Shown here: one piece after another, positions 12,809 to 24,480 of the stretch
How positions within the stretch are numbered: the first letter of the stretch is position 1
Layout of the letters: each line of letters opens with the position of its first letter
Assembly: GCF_964275005.1 (NCBI RefSeq)
Contig: NC_092702.1
Span: 8,728,330-8,792,329, forward strand
Direction of reading: 5' to 3'
DNA: 64,000 nt
From: Diadema setosum
Lineage: Eukaryota; Echinodermata; Echinoidea; Diadematoida; Diadematidae
Notes under the pieces: generated by a model
The model's database searches: none
What the model was told of the DNA's origin: nothing
The model's input: the letters and a program-made list of their open reading frames with translations, nothing else
Program-made: the position numbers and the translations under genes

Positions 12809-13700
12809 CAGTAAACCTCGCATGAGTCGAAGCTCTCGGGACTGACAAAAATGCGTCGACTTAAGTGAACTTCGACTCTCGCGAGAGTCGATTTTTTTCG
12901 ACTCACAGTTATGTACATGTATTATAGTACATTTGCATGCATGTGTGTGTGTGTGTGTGTGCGTGCGTGTGTGTGTTTGCATTCAAATTTGTCTGTTCTT
13001 GAAGATAATGTTCTTATTTTGTTCTAAATTGAACATGGAATTTGTATCAATACTAGTAGTTAAACGTAGTTCTGAGAATGTCTGCGCTAATGTGGCAATG
13101 CGCATGTGCTATGTCTATGGTGCAATTCTGTAGGTAGCCATCTCTGTCAACCTACCCTGAGACAAACACTCTCCCAGGCCCATCCCATCTCCATTGAACA
13201 AAACTATACAGGCAGCCAGGCACGCACAAACAAGCTCCGCCCACTTGGCCTGTCACTAAAATATTAAAGCAGCGATTGGTTGACCAAGGAGCTCTGGCTT
13301 GACATGGATAAAGTATGGATCGATGTGCTGTGTGTATACATGTATACATGTGTATGTACATTGTATGCGACATGCGTGCGGAGCGGTACGGTGAGTGTGC
13401 ATGCTTACCTGCAGCAGGTCAGGGACGGGGTTCTGCGACATGCCAATTTTCTTTGTTCTCCTCTAAATGTAATGAGAATGCCAGACAAATCTTCTTCGGC
13501 TCAAGTGATGTAAACTACGTGTATTTTGTACAAAAGGGACTCAATGTTTTACTTCGACACAGCCGAAATTCGACTCTCGTACTTCGGCTTATCCAAATAT
13601 TTCTTAGAGAAAATACACAGGGAAAAATCGGGACTTTTTATTTTGCTTCGAGTTAAGTGATTTTCGACTCACTCGACGTCGACTTATCCGAGGTTTACTG
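12809..13700. mobile_element. pogo/Tigger-like non-autonomous DNA transposon
   Basis: The TIR CAGTAAACCTCGCATGAGTC is matched at the right by the reverse complement of CAGTAAACCTCGGATAAGTC. TA flanks both sides (12807-12808, 13701-13702). The terminal sequence resembles pogo/Tigger elements from memory. Further GAGTCGAA/TTCGACTC words recur near both ends. The interior holds a GT tract (12941-12976) and no transposase. Confidence 0.7.
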
Positions 13701-13702
13701 TA

Positions 13703-14526
13703 TTTCATGGCACGTTGGAGATGATCTTTCCTACACTTTTGGGAGCTCAAACACTTGATCCCCCATGGAGGTCATCTGAACATTTTAACAACTCTGTATC
13801 CCATACCCCACAGAATGACTCCTGCACCTAATAATGACAACTGCTCTGTTCCTTGAAAATATGAATAATGCATCCTACAGGAGAAGACTACAAACATAAA
13901 TCTCAAACAATCGGGGCCCATCCCTCCTTGTATCCCCTGAATTGCTGAATTGGGTCAGTACTGACAATGTTATACTTTCTATTCCAAGGAGGACCTCTAT
14001 GCAATGCGACATGGTTATGCTCCAGTCAATTTGGGAATATCTGATCATGTATTTTTTATGGAGGAGATAAAAATGTCAGTGTCAACTTTTGGGTTCATCT
14101 TCTCAGGTGCAAAATCTACTTCCCCTCCCCCCAACTGTCATGAATAATCTCAATTAATTTATCTCTTAAGAGTATCTAAAGGCTAAAATGACTTGTTTGC
14201 ATTTCTTCAGGGTCTGAGGAAGTAGATCTTTTGGCACTCATATAGTTTGGGGTCTTTCGGACCCTGCCCTGGGTCCCCGTGGGGAGTAACCCAGGAAATT
14301 TGTGCAGCTTTTTGTCAGTCTACCTCTAGGCACGATTCCTGCCAAGTTTGATTGAAAGAGGGACATGAAGTTTACGTCGGATGAAAATGTAAAAAGTTTA
14401 CATACAGACAATGCTCAATACACAGCTGACAATGCACAATAATTTGCAGATGACACACATTTGACTAAGAGTGATTGCAGTAGCTTACATGTACTTGAGC
14501 CCTTTTGCTCATATATATTGAAAAGT
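13703..14526. other. Gene-free stretch downstream of the RNF139-like gene
   Basis: Probable 3' flank or 3' UTR of the minus-strand gene. A phrase around 14265-14380 (CCCTGGGTCCCCGTGGGGAG and the following bases) looks like a dispersed repeat fragment. Nothing else is recognised. Confidence 0.35.
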
Positions 14527-14542
14527 TTTATTAGCTTTTATT
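14527..14542 (-). promoter_or_regulatory. Candidate poly(A) signals of the RNF139-like gene
   Basis: On the minus strand AATAAA occurs at 14542-14537, overlapping the stop codon, and again at 14532-14527. If used they give an unusually short 3' UTR. A longer 3' UTR running towards lower coordinates is equally possible. Confidence 0.4.
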
Positions 14543-16309
14543 CTTCTTGGATTCCAGGTCTTCCCTGTTCCTCATTTTGCCCTTCTTCACTATGCTCTTC
14601 ATTTGTTCTATCATCTGAGTCACTGCCAAACAAAATCTCTTTGTGACAAAGTGGGCATGAGTCTTGCATGTAGAGCCACTTTCGCAGACAAAGCGCATGA
14701 AACAAGTGGCCACAGGGAGTAATGCATGCACTGTTCAACTCCTGATAGCAGATGGCACATACGTCATTATGCTTCTCAAGCAGTGCTGGGGAGGCCTGCT
14801 CCAATAACTTGATCTTCTGGACTGCGAGCCGTCGATTGCGGAACTTTTTCCACCCATCTTTACCCAGCTGGAAGATGTTGAAGTACGCGTGGGTGCAGAT
14901 CATGATAGCGCGGATCACTCCCCGGGACTCAAAGATGAAGATCCAGGCACCATTGATAAACAGGAAAATCCCGGACACAAACTCCAGGACACTTCCTGTA
15001 GCCTTCACGTAGTACACATAATCATCTAACCCTTCCCAGAAAGTTTCTCGATGGGTGTCAATGACAAAAAGGATATACAAGATGAGACTAACAACAATCT
15101 TGATGATAAGCTCGAGGCAGAAAGCAGTCAGGGCAAGCATCCAGGTACCTATAGGATTGGCGTACCATAGCTGAACAATGAACCAGGCCGAGAAGAGGAT
15201 GAGAAAGCATGCCATGGTCAGGGCCCTGGCATGCTTCTTCCTGTTGATGACGTGCATGGTGGACAACTGCATCATGACGCCGTGGAGCATGGTGTGGACA
15301 AAGTGCAGGATGGCTGTACTCAGCAGGCACATGTTCCGTCCGAGTCGCACCACTCTGTTTTCTGGACTCATATCGGGCAGCCCAGTCTGCAAGGCCAGGA
15401 TGAAGAAAAGCACCGATGCCACTGTGCCAATGTTCTCCCCGCCTTCCCTCTCCACTCCCAGGAACAACCGTGCCAACTGTCCCACCACATTTGCTGCAGG
15501 CGATATGGTTGCACTTAACCCCATAACTGCAAGAAATGTGCTGCAACTTTCGACGGCTATCTCATACACAGCCAATGACAAAAACTTTCTGAATGATTGC
15601 TCAGTGTCACCATCATGTGCATAGGTGTATGCGAATACCAATCTACTTACCTGTATACCTAATCTTGTCAACCAAAACAACCTGAGAACCGTAGGAATTT
15701 TCAGTCGTACCCACTGATTTTCCACCATAACGGGAAACCCAAATCTCTTAAAAATGTTCAGATATGTCCTTGCAATGATTCTTAGGTTGATCAAGTAGTG
15801 ATACACGAAGGACATAACTCTCCCCAGTATGTTGAGCATTAAAATTGGTATAATGGGGTAGAGAAAATAGCATGTTTTGACAGCATCACTCATCATTCTT
15901 GCAGGTAGCACAGTGACAGCTGATAGAAACAGACGAAGGAATACAGGTGACACAAGGCACATCCAAACAGAAAAGATGGGGGCGTCAGTGTTGCTCCATT
16001 GTGAGAGATTGAAGAGGGCTGGTGTCTTGGCAAACACAAAACTGTACATCATCTGAATGCAGATATAGAAGAGGAATTCATCGCTGCACACCACTGCAAG
16101 TGCCTTGAGCTGTCCCTCTGCACCAAAGCCTGTTGGCACCGCCGTGGAGTTGGACTGGGTGTCCGTCAGATTGGCCATGCCCAACCTCTGAAGGAAGATT
16201 GCGTTCCACCACTGGGATGTTCTGAGTGCTGCCATGGCAACCACAAGCCCGTAGCACAGGCACAAGGTGGAGGATGGCAGGAAGAAGAGTACTGCACATA
16301 GCAGCAAGA
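14538..16309 (-). CDS. RNF139: RNF139-like coding exon 2 (membrane domain and RING-H2)
   Basis: The large exon encodes residues 53-642. The open frame extends upstream to an ATG at 16352. A polypyrimidine tract followed by CTTCAG|TC places the acceptor after 16310, so the first 14 residues of that open frame are probably intronic. The exon ends in TAA directly followed by AATAAA-type hexamers. Confidence 0.9.
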
Positions 16310-19300
16310 CTGAAGATGCAAAAGAGACATAAAACAGTTTTAAACATTTCACACAATCTAATCAATATGTTAATCTTGAGTTAATTGTATCTTACTCAGC
16401 AATGAAGCAGAATACTGAAGCCACAACTAGCACTTTCTATAAACCGATGCGGTAAAAATTATGGAGTGACCTGATACATACCAGGTAATGAAAAACATGT
16501 TGTGCAGTCTTGACACATTTTGATGAAGCAAAAGTTGAGAAATATACTTGGATACAAAACTGCACTAGTGCCCAAACTCTCAGACCTAGAGCTGAGGATA
16601 CTTGTCGTAAGGAAAGCTACCATGGTATAGCTTTACGTCCCCTCAGTGCCGAAGGACAGGGTAATCTCGACTAAAGTGCTTGCCTGAGGGCACAACTGCT
16701 ACTATTAGTATGACTACCAGCCAGGTAAACATGGAACCAAAATTTAAAGACCGAGACTGTGGTCTTGTCCACTGCACTGAGCCACACTGCACCAGCTCCT
16801 CTCCTACTGTCCAAGAGCAGTAGTCCATCTGATAGGGTGGATGAAGTTACAAAGAGCATGTATTATAAAATGGGTTCAAGAATGTAGCCAATAGGAAGCG
16901 CTTAAATGAGTCACGTGTGCTTTGGTTACTCAGTCCCATTGCACTGCGTGTTAAATCCTATTGCCGATCGTCTGTGCACGCGGCGGCTCCTTTGAATTGC
17001 ATGCATACGCGCTGTCAATCCTGTAAACAACTTCTAGTTCGGACTGCCGGCCGGCCGGGCTTTCTTCCCTTGTGCATAACATGTGTGGCGTACGTATACA
17101 TACAGTGTACAGTAGACCTAGTGTTGTGGGACCGGACGCGTACACGGAGTCACTTTGAAGGGCAAATCCAACGATTTAGCAGGTTAATTCTCACGCCGTT
17201 TATAGAGTACGTTGTCTAGTAGGCCTATATGAGGAGTCTATATCAAGTCTTTAAGGTAAAGGGTGCATATTCTACGTAAAATAAGTAAGTTTTCATGCGG
17301 GAACTTAAGTGTCCGGAAACCCAACCCCCCATCATACTTATACTGTATGTGTGGGATTTCCGAGTGCGACGTGCGTAAATGTTTGGGACGAACATCTTCG
17401 GACGTCTTGACCCACAAAGGTACGTGAAAAATGCTGAAAAATGCTATTAGTTTTCGAATTTTCGACCCATTTTATAAAACAAATGATGCACAGGATTATT
17501 TCGTGGCGTTAGTGGAGTCTTCACTAACGCACTCTATCCTGTGCATTATTTGTATAATATAGAATGGGTAGCAAAAATCATGCAATCTCATTGGTCGAGA
17601 GCTATGTGTTGATTTTTACTAGCCGCATGCCGAGTCACAGTGGTAAACATGCTATCGTGCACTTGTAGTGAGAGTACACGCAATGAGCATGCATTTGCAC
17701 ACTCAGTGCATCCAGTAGGCCTAATTACTGGATGCATTATTTTGGGGGGCTTTTGTCTATGTCAAGCCAAAAGGAATTGCATCCAGTAAATTTGCCAGCA
17801 GGTAGCATGATCGAAAAATGTTCCCATTAGATTTGATAACACAGATGATACATGTCTTTTCGTGTGTCAGTTGGAATAGTGTGCATGCGGTAACTGGAAT
17901 TTAGCCTAAACCCGCTCGGCTTCACCTTGTGGGTTAGCATTCCATAGTTGCCTCATGCACACAATTCCAAATGACGCATTCAGACCTGTGCGTCATTTGG
18001 ATAATACCTGCAAGACGGCCTTGACACAAAGCAATGGGTAATTTTTAATGGAATTGGAAATATTAAAACTTGAGCAAGGACATTTATGGTCGTAAAAGAA
18101 GTCAATAGTCACTGGACATACAGTATTATAGTCTCAGGCATGATATACGATGCAATTAACTTGCCAAAAGCTTTTGACCTCGCTGCCTAATTTGCATAAA
18201 GTAAACAGCATGTTAACGCAAAAACGGGGGGGGGGGGGGGGGGGAAGTGTTCTAGGACTATCGCAATATCTCGCCTTAGAAGCCATCAAATGATAAAATC
18301 TACACAGCAAATTGAAGGAGAAACTATTCCAAACCTGGCAACATTAGTTATTTTGGGTTTTCTTGAGGATAAACCTGAAAATAACGTCGAAACTTAGCCT
18401 CCAAAAAAAAGAAAATTTGGTCTCTCAGAAAATGTTTCACATTTTTCTTTATTGCCCCAAAATTAAACTTCAGTACATGACTTGTGGTAGTATGTCCATC
18501 CTGTGTTCCAAATATCTTTTCTGTAATATTTGTCGCACGGTTATGTCGGGAAAAAACCAAGACCACTGTCATTTGTGACCCACGTAAAATCCATAGCGCA
18601 AGTGTTACACAGCCCAATGTATTGGTTTTCATGCTGCATGAAACTGATGAAGCACATTGCAGGGTTCGTCTTTCACCCACTCACCACCCTGCGGACCGAA
18701 ACCAAACCCTGTCGACGTGCGCCGAACCTGACACTGCTGATTGGCTCAGCATGCGCTGACCAGTAAAAGAATGCATGCGCAGGAGGATGATCTAGGTGTG
18801 CATGTCCAGTATTTTCTCTAAAATTTGGTTGTCTATTTCCTCTGATTTTAACCTAACTACCGGTATTAATTGCGAAAACACAAAACTTCACAGGTAGGGA
18901 GTTTGGGGATACAGACGCGCAATTCGTTAATCAAGTAGAAATCTCTATGCATATTCATGCTGCAGCAGAGTTGTGTCGGGAAATAATCGTAACCCGGCCT
19001 TTCCCACGATCGACTCAAACAGAAAAATACAAATATCTCGAAAGATACATCAGGATTTTCGCCCAAAATTCATATGAAGTCTACCCATATTAGATATATT
19101 TTTATATGAAGTTTCAAGGGATTTAGTGGTCAAATAAGGGAGATATGAAAAGGGGAACTTTCGAGATTTTTTGTCCTTCACTTTGCACAGCACTTTGCAC
19201 AGCACTTCGATGACCGCTACGTATTCAAAAGCTTTCGCCTCTTATCACAGAGAAATTGCACCGAATCGCCTGACATGAGTCTGTGAAGATCAGAGGGGCA

Positions 19301-20890
19301 AACAAGAGATAGAAAACCTTTCTTGGCATTGATAATTATCTTTTTTTATTCTACTATAAAACGCTAGTCTACTCTAAGAAAAGTCCTCCTGTAAAGAAAT
19401 GTTTTATTCAGACTTTAGGGTCTACTACAATAGGCATCACAAATCTTCACATGGACTAGTATCTTCATCAAATCAATTTTCTCACTTTAATATAACAGAC
19501 CCTTGTCACATGACAGTGATATTCTTACAGAAAAAAACAGGGTCACAGCAAACTTGATGATAGCTCTTTTAAGCGTTAGAGGTGTCATCTGCGTTTGACC
19601 GAAAGATCGGCCTGTGTCTGGTCATCGGGGATACATTCCGCGGAGACTGCGTCTGGCTTCACGGATGGAGGAGAGCAATAACGTCAAAAAAATAAAAGAT
19701 TCCTCCGGCCAAACGGATCTTTCTGTCTACATCTCCGTGAGCATGATGGTGAGTGAATGCCGAATGAAGCCAGTTAAGATGTTAGACGTAAGCCTACACT
19801 TGTGTTTCTTAACCCCGTACTTTCTCTGACCCAGGACTTTCTCTGACCCAGGATCGTTAATCCCGTACCAATTTTTTCAGCTTTTTACACTCGCCAATAA
19901 ATCTCGTACCCGGTACTTAAAGCTCTTGTCCCGGGCTATTAAAAAGAGAAAACTGACCTTTTTACACTCGTATTTCCTAGTCCCGTACTTTCCAAACCAC
20001 ATGAATTCATGTTTACGCTGTGCACTGTACTTGTACACGCACGCATTGAAAGCACTTGATTATCTCCTTTCTGATTGGTCAGTGGGGTTCGGGCTTCGTC
20101 TCAGTCTCTTAACCCCAGACTATTTCTTTGTTCTGGTTACACTTGCTTGCTTGGCACCACAATTGCGGTGCTAACCCTGCTTTTGTGCAGGGCCAGATAG
20201 TACGGGATTATCGGTGGGGCTAGCCCCCTTTGGCAAAAACAAGTGAAGTGTCAACAGAAAGTGGGCTAAGGAAAATCCAGTACAAACAAGGGGCTAAGCA
20301 CCCCCCCCCCCCTTAACCCCACCGTTGCCCGTTGCCCGTTGGTAAGGGACTAGAAGTTGCAAGTGTAAAAAGCACTTAGATTCTAAATGGACTTGGGTCT
20401 TTTTTGAAGTGATATTACCAGGGCCCGAGGGGCCAGGGCCAATACCAATACTCATAGGATCTCCCCATTATTAAAAGTACAGATCTAAACTGGTTAGCTG
20501 TAGACTCAGTCTAGCTAGACGAGGGTCGATAGTTGATGAGTTAATTAATTTAACGTTAAATTCTACTACTAAATTTACACTTCATCAGAGTGATCGGACC
20601 AAGGGCAAGGCGATGTCTTGGTGGATAGCATTGGATTCGCGAATGTGTCATTTTCTAATCATTAGACATTAGATTGATCATGTTGATTGGCATAAGTATA
20701 CTCCTAACTTATTGTCTAACGTTACAGTCTTACCTGCTAAGTACAGTAACGTCGACAAGACTGGAAACGCATCCGTATCGCCTAGTTCGAGTGCAATTCC
20801 GCCGGCGATTATGGCGTCCATTAGCAGAAGTGGAGGCACCCGAATAATGGGTCCATACTTTGCCTCAAGACCAACAAGATTTCGAGACAT
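14538..20890 (-). CDS. RNF139: RNF139/TRC8-like ER membrane E3 ubiquitin ligase (two coding exons)
   Basis: The coding sequence joins 20890-20734 to 16309-14538 on the minus strand, 1929 nt, 642 residues plus stop. The N-terminal motif RVPPLLLMDAI matches the RNF139 start region (RVPCLYIIDAI in vertebrates, from memory). The long hydrophobic middle looks like the TRC8_N multi-pass domain, with family-typical stretches such as LRLFWLTR, VLFFILALQTGL and LDDYVYYV. Residues 570-607 form a RING-H2 with Cys570, Cys573, Cys585, His587, His590, Cys593, Cys604 and Cys607. The tail of about 35 residues is acidic. Known family role: ER ubiquitin ligases acting in ER-associated degradation and sterol control. 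The length is near human RNF139 (about 664). RNF145 is the close paralog; DDYVYYV and HALCLRKWLY favour RNF139. The phase at the junction (G|TC, Val53) is consistent. No break is seen. Confidence 0.9.
16600..16830. repeat. Dispersed repeat fragment in the RNF139 intron
   Basis: Contains CGTCCCCTCAGTGCCGAAGG and CTTGCCTGAGGGCACAAC. I recall these phrases as part of a widespread repeat in marine animal genomes. Class unknown. Confidence 0.35.
17465..18000. repeat. Cluster of palindromes in the RNF139 intron
   Basis: Four hairpin-forming segments lie in a row: 17465-17569 (arms ACCCAT...ATGCACAGGAT and ATCCTGTGCAT...ATGGGT), 17707-17736 (TGCATCCAGTA/TACTGGATGCA), 17871-17969 (TTGGAATAGTGTGCATG with ATTCCAA at the far end) and 17965-18000 (TCCAAATGACGCA/TGCGTCATTTGGA). 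They look like small fold-back MITEs. Confidence 0.6.
19810..20370. repeat. Fold-back repeat region in the RNF139 intron
   Basis: TTAATCCCGTAC at 19857 recurs inverted as GTACGGGATTA at 20197, and CTTTTTACACT at 19882 recurs inverted as AGTGTAAAAAG near 20361. An 18-base unit (ACTTTCTCTGACCCAGGA) is tandemly doubled at 19819-19854. A C run lies at 20290-20302. Confidence 0.4.
20734..20890 (-). CDS. RNF139: RNF139-like coding exon 1
   Basis: This exon encodes residues 1-52 plus one base of codon 53. The start codon gives MSRNLVGLEAKYGPIIRVPP, followed by a hydrophobic stretch. The donor reads GCAG|GTAAGA on the minus strand. The 52-residue leader is about as long as the part of vertebrate RNF139 that precedes the region encoded by the large exon, which supports linking the two exons over a 4.4 kb intron. 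Confidence 0.83.
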
Positions 20891-21110
20891 CGTGCTCTAT
20901 CAAATCCGTCAAGGATCTTGAAAGAGAGAGCACCGACATTGCATCACATTCAAGGCCGGCATTTATGTTCTTTGGCGATACATAGCCCGACTGCGTGTGT
21001 ACTACTAGCTAGCTCATGATCATGCATGAGCTGGACGTACAGTATGTACGTTTACGTACAATTGTACGTGCGGGACACTTCGCTTCAGCAACTGTCTGAG
21101 CGGAGTATGA
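20891..21110 (-). promoter_or_regulatory. Likely 5' leader and promoter region of the RNF139-like gene
   Basis: The 220 bases upstream of the start codon contain palindromic TACGTAC-type motifs around 21037-21070. A GC-rich repeat adjoins at 21110-21330. No TATA box or transcription start can be fixed from sequence alone, so this call rests on position. Confidence 0.35.
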
Positions 21111-21330
21111 GGGAAGTGATACCACCTCTCGCCAGTCGATCGCTCCGATCCGCCGTCCGTGCCGGTGTCACAGGCGATCCGTTCCGGCCAGTCGATAAGT
21201 TCCGCCGGAACTTATCGGCGGACTTTGGCCAGTATATCAGATCCCCCAGATCCAATCGGCGGGATTTTTGCCTCACCGCCGATAAGATCCCCCACCGCCG
21301 ATTCGATCCGGGTCTCTTCCGTATACAATG
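21110..21330. repeat. GC-rich palindromic repeat upstream of the RNF139-like gene
   Basis: Contains the palindrome GATAAGTTCCGCCGGAACTT at 21197 and CGTGCCGGTGTCAC. A related GC-rich unit lies inverted at 26670-26845, sharing a 30-base block with about two mismatches. Confidence 0.5.
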
Positions 21331-21399
21331 TATACAAAGTGGTAATGGGCAAACACCCCCTCAGTAAAATGTACTCTTCCAGTCTCCCTCTACAGCCAA

Positions 21400-22025
21400 T
21401 GAACTTCTCCAAATTCTCTCTGACCAGCCAACCGAACAAAGTTGCCAATTTGAAACCCGGACTACAAAGCGATTCCTTTTTTCCCCCTCCCTTATCTCTT
21501 TCGTCGTCATGGTGGCCATGGTACAGTCACAGAACTCTGCTCTGTAGAGTTCTGCACGATGTGACGTTGGTCATGCCAACCTCTCTCTCTGATTTGAATA
21601 ATTTTAAACAGAATAACCGAATGAGTTACTGTAATTGGGATGTTCGGCATGCTTCATGTTAACTACTGTAATACAAGGAGCTTCATATTAAACATACTAT
21701 GTATAGTCCACATTCATTTTAATGTCTATTTTCAGGGCACAGAGTCTAATCATTTTAGTGCGATATAACGACCAATATAATCGCCAACGTCATACATGCA
21801 TGTTCGTTTGGTTCATTATTTTTTCAGTTGTAACAACTAAAGATGACGGGATGAATTTTGTTTTTGTGTGTTCAGTTGTTATTGTTATTGTTACAGTTGT
21901 TTATTCTTGTGTCCGTGTGTATGTGCATATGAATGTGTGTGTGTGTGTGGTTTTTTTTTTTCTCTCTTTTGGGGAGGCGGTCTATCAATACACAGAGATT
22001 ACTTCAAACAGGCAAGGTATTCTAA
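21400..22025. other. Gene-free stretch
   Basis: Contains a short TG tract at 21936-21950 and an inverted AGAGTTCTG/CAGAACTCT pair at 21533-21554. No exon was recognised. Confidence 0.35.
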
Positions 22026-22236
22026 AGAGATACAGTATAGTTTTGGTTGAGATGGGCGATTGAAAATGTAACGTTTTGCAAGAAAATTAAAAGCACATTT
22101 GAAATAGAGAGCATACGATTCTAAGAGAAATTGAAAGTACATTATACAAAATCGGTTTGGACTGAAAAAAAAAAAATACATGTGTAGTGGGCAGATAAGG
22201 TGGGTCCATCCTTTAGTTAGGGTCTCTTTGTTTATA

Positions 22237-24270
22237 CAGTGCGTATAAAAAAAAAACCACACGCAACAAGATTTGATTTCAAATTTCTGAAGATTGTGAT
22301 AACTTTACACCAAAGTGAGCAGCAACATCTCAAAACCATAATAATACTCCTCTTCAAAATGATATTTATGCATACACGGTCATGGATGGCTAAGTAATCA
22401 TTCTTTTTAGACAATGGGTAAATTGGACTTGTTACCAAGTTTAGACACTGCAAGAATCAATGCACCTTATCAGAAATTAACTTAACAAATGGAATAATGA
22501 AATTAATAATCACAACTTACCATTGTTGTTTTTTTTTTCGGATATCTCTTTTTAACATTACATCCCATGCCCCTGAACACGGCCACCATTCCTTCCCACA
22601 CAGAGATTAGCTCTTTTCTACATCTCACGCACAGCTCTGCGAATCATTGTGGCTTGATGGCGTAGAGCTTCAAATTCATCAGTGATTCTTTGTCTCAGAG
22701 TTGCAATGTCAGGTTGAGGGATAATGAACACTTTGCTCTTGAGATAACCCCAAAGAAAAAAAAATCGCAAGAAGTTAGATCCAGAGATTTTGGTGGCCAA
22801 TCCACATCATGATACAAGGCAATCACCGATTTCCAAATACCTCAGCCAATCTGTTTCTTACTGCAACTATAAAGTCGATGGGCTGGTGCGCCATCCTGTG
22901 CCCACCATAGGCGTCTGAACACACCACTTTGTTGCACAGGAAAATTTTCCATTAATTCAGGAATCACATGTTCATTTAAAATTTGTAACCATCCATTTTC
23001 GTTGCGGTTGTTTTCAAAGAAGAAGGGCCCTAGGTATGTCTCACCAGTCTGAACATTCAAAAAAAAAAAAAAGGTGAATCGAAAAGGATTTATGCTGGTC
23101 TCACTAATTGAAACTTGGTCCCAAGTCCAATTTGACCCATTGTCCAAAAAGAATGATTACTCCAGCCATCCATGACCGTGCAAGAATAAATAAGATGTTC
23201 AGTTCAAATTTCATATTTGCATTTTCTCAATGATGAGATTACAAAATTATTGACAATAAAACAAGAATACCAAATATATACAATCATGTCTTTTGATTGA
23301 AGAAGAAGAAGAAGAAAAAAAAACATTCTTGACACAAATGTACATGGTCATATCATATGAAGATGCCACAAATAAGTATCAGAAATATGATGGGGCCTAC
23401 ATAAAAAGCTTTAACGCTTGTAAAACTGTAGGTTCCCAAATTCATAGGCATATAATTATACGGAGAACGGATATGTTTGTCTTGACCAACTAAAATTATA
23501 TCAGTACAAAAATTGATAAAGAATAAAGTAATGAACCACATAGATATCGCACAAATCAGACTATATACGGATCTCGCGGTGTTTGAAAAGGAATGCTATG
23601 TATTAAAAAATGCATCGGTACCATTAAATAACTTCAATAACTTGAAGCTGCGGACAAGGACAAAAGACTGGTAGTATATATTAAAAAAAAAGTTGCTGAA
23701 CACTTGGAAGTGTGTATGCACTAAGTAATAACTGTTTTAATTTGCGTTTGAAGGTGAATAAAGACAAAGAAGAAATAATATCTTGAGGAAGGTCATTCCA
23801 ACATCTGGGTCCAGTAAATATAATTGTTTTCTTTGCAAAAATAGTGCGAGTACGGCGTAGGTGATAGGCGTCACTCTGGCAAGGGGGATAACAGTGGATA
23901 GAGTGATTCCTTTTGAACATGTGGATAAAAACAGATGGTAATTCGTTAGTTGTTAGTTTATACAATGAAAATTCCGAGATTGTAATAAAATAGGTCTGGA
24001 ATTTTCAGAATTCTGTTTTGATGAAAAAACAGTTGGTATGAGCAAAATATCCGGCGTGGTTTATGATTCTTATTGCACGCTTTTGAATACGGAGAAGGGA
24101 ATCTAATAATGAGTGAATTGCATTTCCCCACACCATTGGAAATGGAAAAATTGGATGTCATTGGAAAGAGGAGATATATGGCTTTATGATGTTGCTAATT
24201 ACTTTGGAGCAAAGTAAACACCATCTTCACAAATTCGAAATTAAATCTTGTTGCTTTTTTATACGCACTG
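22237..24270 (-). mobile_element. Tc1/mariner-superfamily element (degraded transposase, minus strand)
   Basis: The TIR begins CAGTGCGTATAAAA at both ends, flanked by TA (22235-22236 and 24271-24272). Similarity between the two ends continues for about 100 bases (CAACAAGATTT onward). The minus strand carries decayed transposase segments: 23147-22842 with GETYLGPFFFENN and WWAQDGAPAHR, and 22800-22618 with RFFFLWGYLKSKV and DIATLRQRITDEFEALRHQ. These are IS630/mariner DDE motifs (second Asp in AQDGAPAH, downstream FFLWGYLK). The reading is broken by frame changes and the element is a pseudogene copy. Confidence 0.82.
23681..24160 (-). mobile_element. LINE fragment lying inside the mariner-type element
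   Basis: The minus-strand frames read as the reverse transcriptase thumb and C-terminal region of a non-LTR element: LLRIQKRAIRIINHAGYFAH, then KIPDLFYYNLGIF, YHLRRTRTIFAKKTIIFTGP and CWNDLPQDI. At least one frameshift is present. It sits between the right TIR of the mariner-type element and its transposase remnant. CR1/L2/Jockey-like group is inferred. Confidence 0.7.
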
Positions 24271-24480
24271 TAGCTACATATATCTCAGCAATTTGAAGCT
24301 AATTTGTGTAAAATGAACTCTGAATTCTAAAAGAATTGAATGCTGTTTAGTATTGCAGGTTTCTCATTATTTCTTTGTTCTGAACACCATCTTATAGTCA
24401 ATACTGTACCATCCGTTCAATCTTGAATGTCTTCCCTTTTCATGATTGGGACTGCAGCCCGAAAAAAATATTTTCTGTTA

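Larger units (their letters stand above)
16310..20733 (-). other. Intron 1 of the RNF139-like gene
   Basis: The 4.4 kb intron begins GTAAGA and ends CTTCAG on the minus strand. It holds a dispersed repeat at 16600-16830 (typical phrases CGAAGGACAGGGTAATCTCG and TGAGGGCACAAC), palindromes at 17465-18000, a G run at 18227-18243 and a fold-back region at 19810-20370. No coding exon was recognised inside it. Confidence 0.7.
22026..24416. mobile_element. AGGGATGG-family MITE interrupted by a mariner-type element
   Basis: The left part is 22026-22236 and the right part 24271-24416; removing the insert leaves about 355 bp, the family length. The break falls after GGTCTCTTTGTTT and resumes at ATATCTCAGCAATTTGAAG, matching the uninterrupted order in the copy at 45298-45688. 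The flanks are CTAA and TCAA, one change each from TTAA. Confidence 0.72.

Noticed and set aside
15088-15624. Long antisense and alternate-frame open frames over the RNF139 exon
   Set aside because: They are overlaps of a real coding exon and have no family resemblance.
16310-16352. ATG at 16352 as the start of the RNF139-like protein
   Set aside because: A strong acceptor at 16310 and a matching upstream exon make this stretch intronic.
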